DNA of 15,716 nt from Bacteroidota bacterium. GTDB taxonomy: Bacteria > Bacteroidota > Bacteroidia > 2-12-FULL-35-15. Below are positions 14,308 to 15,716 of the stretch, piece after piece. Position numbers and translations under genes: made by a program. Positions within the stretch are counted from its first letter, which is position 1; each line of letters begins with the position of its first letter. The stretch covers positions 1 through 15,716 of the forward strand of contig JAPLDC010000437.1 of the NCBI GenBank assembly GCA_026391935.1, in the 5' to 3' direction. The notes under the pieces were generated by a model. It saw only the letters and a program-made list of their open reading frames with translations, had not been told where the DNA came from and searched no databases.

Positions 14308-15702
14308 ATGAAGTTAAGTTTTAATATATTATTATTTATTTGTGCATTTACTTATAGAGTAGATGCACAAGTTTATTTTAATAAAATATATCCTTATGGT
14401 ACCATGGTTGCAAATGCTACTTCAGTTATTGAAATAGATACAGGAGGATATTTATTTCCAAACTGCACTTTTGGATCATATAATTCATTATTAATTAGTC
14501 GAATTAATTCAAATGGGGACACATTGTTTACTAAAGAATATGTTAAGCCATTTTATTCATATAGTACAGGAACCTCAAATTCGATAATTCATACATATGA
14601 TAACAACTATGTTTTTAGCGGATCTATTAAAGACACTTTAAATAATAGAAATGCATTAATAATTAAAATAAATTCAAATGGTGATACTATATGGACAAGA
14701 TCATATGGGGGAGCAAATTTTGATAATTCCAATATAGTTTGTCAAACACCTGATAGTGGCTTTGTTTTAATGGGAGTAACTCAAAGTTATAGTGCTGGAC
14801 CTGCATCTGATTTTTATTTAATTAAGACGGACAAAAATGGAACATTTCAATGGCAAAAAGTATATGGAACAACTTTAGCAGAAGATTGTGTTTCCGGACA
14901 AATTACTTTAGATGGTGGATTTATTTTGTCGGGACATCGAAATAACCAATTGCATATTGTCAAAACAGATAATAATGGAAATTTTAAGTGGGAAAAAGTT
15001 TATTCAGGGACAGCAGGGCAAGGGTTTGTAAAACAATTATTAGATAGCACATATATTTTAGTTGGAGCAAAAGCAATTGCAGGTTTGGGATATCAGGCAT
15101 ATATTGCGAAACTCACAAAATCAGGTGTTGTAATTTGGGAAAAAACATATGGTGGTGGTGGCGATGAACAGTTTTTTGCTGTACCAATAATATTGAACGA
15201 TGGAAGTATCATTTGCTCTGGAATTAGTACTTTTGGAAATGTTGTCGGTCTTTTAATTAAGACCGACAGTTCTGGTAATCAACAATGGTTAAGAACCTAT
15301 TACAATAATTTTACTATTGACAATTATTTTTATGATGTAAAGCACACTTTAGATAATGGGTATATTATGAGTGGATTTACTAACCATGGCTGGTTGGTAA
15401 AAGTAGACAGCAATGGATGTGAAATAGCCAATTGTAATGTAGGAATAGATGAGTTTCAAAGTATACTTCCAATGTTCAACGTTTTTCCAAACCCTGCTAG
15501 GAATGAAATTAACCTATTAATAGAAGGTGAAAATATTAATGATTTTGAAATTACTATAATAAATGTTTTTGGTGAAAAAGAAAAAGTATACAAAGGCAAT
15601 TCAACAATAAATATTTCATATTTAGAATCCGGGGTTTATTTTATTACAGCTATAAGTAAAGATGGAAAATGTCGTTTGTCAGAGAAATTTATTAAAGAGT
15701 AA
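14308..15702 (+). CDS. Secreted seven-repeat protein with T9SS type A sorting domain
   Basis: This 464-residue protein starts with a signal peptide (about residues 1-20, ending VDA|Q). Seven repeats of about 46-55 residues follow, each centred on a pattern like IKTDxxGxxxWxKxYG, with the central Gly at residues 70, 125, 178, 224, 273, 323 and 370; this suits a seven-bladed beta-propeller. The last repeat ends as DSNGCEIANCNVGI, a common close of such domains. The C terminus from residue 393 (FPNPARNEINL) to SEKFIKE is a T9SS type A sorting domain, which directs export across the outer membrane and is removed or attached at the surface. The ligand or activity is unknown. The DNA looks more AT-rich than that of the housekeeping genes. 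The next start codon is 3 nt after the stop, suggesting an operon. Confidence 0.9.
   Translation: MKLSFNILLFICAFTYRVDAQVYFNKIYPYGTMVANATSVIEIDTGGYLFPNCTFGSYNSLLISRINSNGDTLFTKEYVKPFYSYSTGTSNSIIHTYDNNYVFSGSIKDTLNNRNALIIKINSNGDTIWTRSYGGANFDNSNIVCQTPDSGFVLMGVTQSYSAGPASDFYLIKTDKNGTFQWQKVYGTTLAEDCVSGQITLDGGFILSGHRNNQLHIVKTDNNGNFKWEKVYSGTAGQGFVKQLLDSTYILVGAKAIAGLGYQAYIAKLTKSGVVIWEKTYGGGGDEQFFAVPIILNDGSIICSGISTFGNVVGLLIKTDSSGNQQWLRTYYNNFTIDNYFYDVKHTLDNGYIMSGFTNHGWLVKVDSNGCEIANCNVGIDEFQSILPMFNVFPNPARNEINLLIEGENINDFEITIINVFGEKEKVYKGNSTINISYLESGVYFITAISKDGKCRLSEKFIKE
15243..15268. repeat. Perfect 10-bp hairpin inside the T9SS cargo gene
   Basis: TGTCGGTCTT (15243-15252) and AAGACCGACA (15259-15268) are exact reverse complements around a 6-nt loop. 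The right arm encodes the recurring IKTD motif and the left arm encodes VVGL. No T run follows. Confidence 0.65.
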
Positions 15703-15705
15703 ATT

Positions 15706-15716
15706 ATGAAAAAAAT
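15706..15716 (+). CDS. Start of a further gene, cut by the window end
   Basis: ATG AAA AAA AT begins 3 nt after the stop of the T9SS cargo gene. Met-Lys-Lys is a frequent start of signal peptides, so a second exported protein in the same transcript is plausible. Eleven bases do not allow identification. Confidence 0.35.

Noticed and set aside
1..15716. A new defence, mobile, CRISPR or biosynthetic system
   Set aside because: No transposase, integrase, Cas, toxin-antitoxin, polyketide or peptide synthetase gene and no regularly spaced array was found. The genes are housekeeping or known envelope families.
1..15716. Numerous minus-strand open frames of 60-105 codons
   Set aside because: All but one lie largely opposite well-supported + strand genes and have no recognisable motifs; the frame at 8860-9054 covers mainly the purM-prfA gap but only reads antisense through the repeats there. 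They look like shadows of coding bias.

Overview
The window reads as chromosomal DNA of a Bacteroidota bacterium, probably a low-GC environmental or uncultured lineage. The evidence is a SecD-SecF fusion, a type III glutamine synthetase of the Bacteroides GlnN kind, a PorE-like TPR/beta-propeller/OmpA protein, and a secreted protein with a type IX secretion (T9SS) type A sorting domain. Start codons lack clear Shine-Dalgarno sequences, and at least two promoters carry the Bacteroidota -7 box TAnnTTTG. The DNA is AT-rich by eye, and every supported gene is on the + strand.

Layout: (1) 1-2217, 3' part of secDF, with a terminator. (2) 2463-2792, single tatA with a strong terminator. (3) 2793-3146, a regulatory gap with a promoter and an unusual inverted repeat. 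(4) 3147-5336, glnN. (5) 5497-7608, PorE-like outer-membrane/peptidoglycan protein with a strong terminator. (6) 7719-11285, purM, prfA and pyrF, separated by repeat-bearing gaps rather than tightly packed. (7) 11533-14139, a DUF2851 protein, a small PspC-domain membrane protein and a two-TM channel with a cytoplasmic RCK (TrkA-N) module, closely spaced and possibly one operon. (8) 14308-15702, a secreted seven-repeat protein with a T9SS sorting domain, followed after 3 nt by the first codons of another gene that is cut by the window end.

Functional threads: SecDF and TatA belong to the two inner-membrane export routes. The PorE-like protein and the last gene belong to the outer-membrane/T9SS side, with the last gene a probable cargo. 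GlnN, PurM and PyrF are nitrogen and nucleotide metabolism, and PrfA is translation termination.

Most of the window is housekeeping, and I do not see a new defence, mobile or biosynthetic system. The less ordinary content is repeats. A GC-rich palindrome family occurs in a roughly three-copy array between prfA and pyrF, and a further copy lies in frame inside the pyrF coding sequence. A perfect 9-bp inverted repeat straddles the -33 element of the glnN promoter. An 18-bp tandem repeat before purM encodes an 11-codon mini-ORF. An imperfect inverted repeat lies between purM and prfA, and sequences resembling its arm occur in two other gene leaders.
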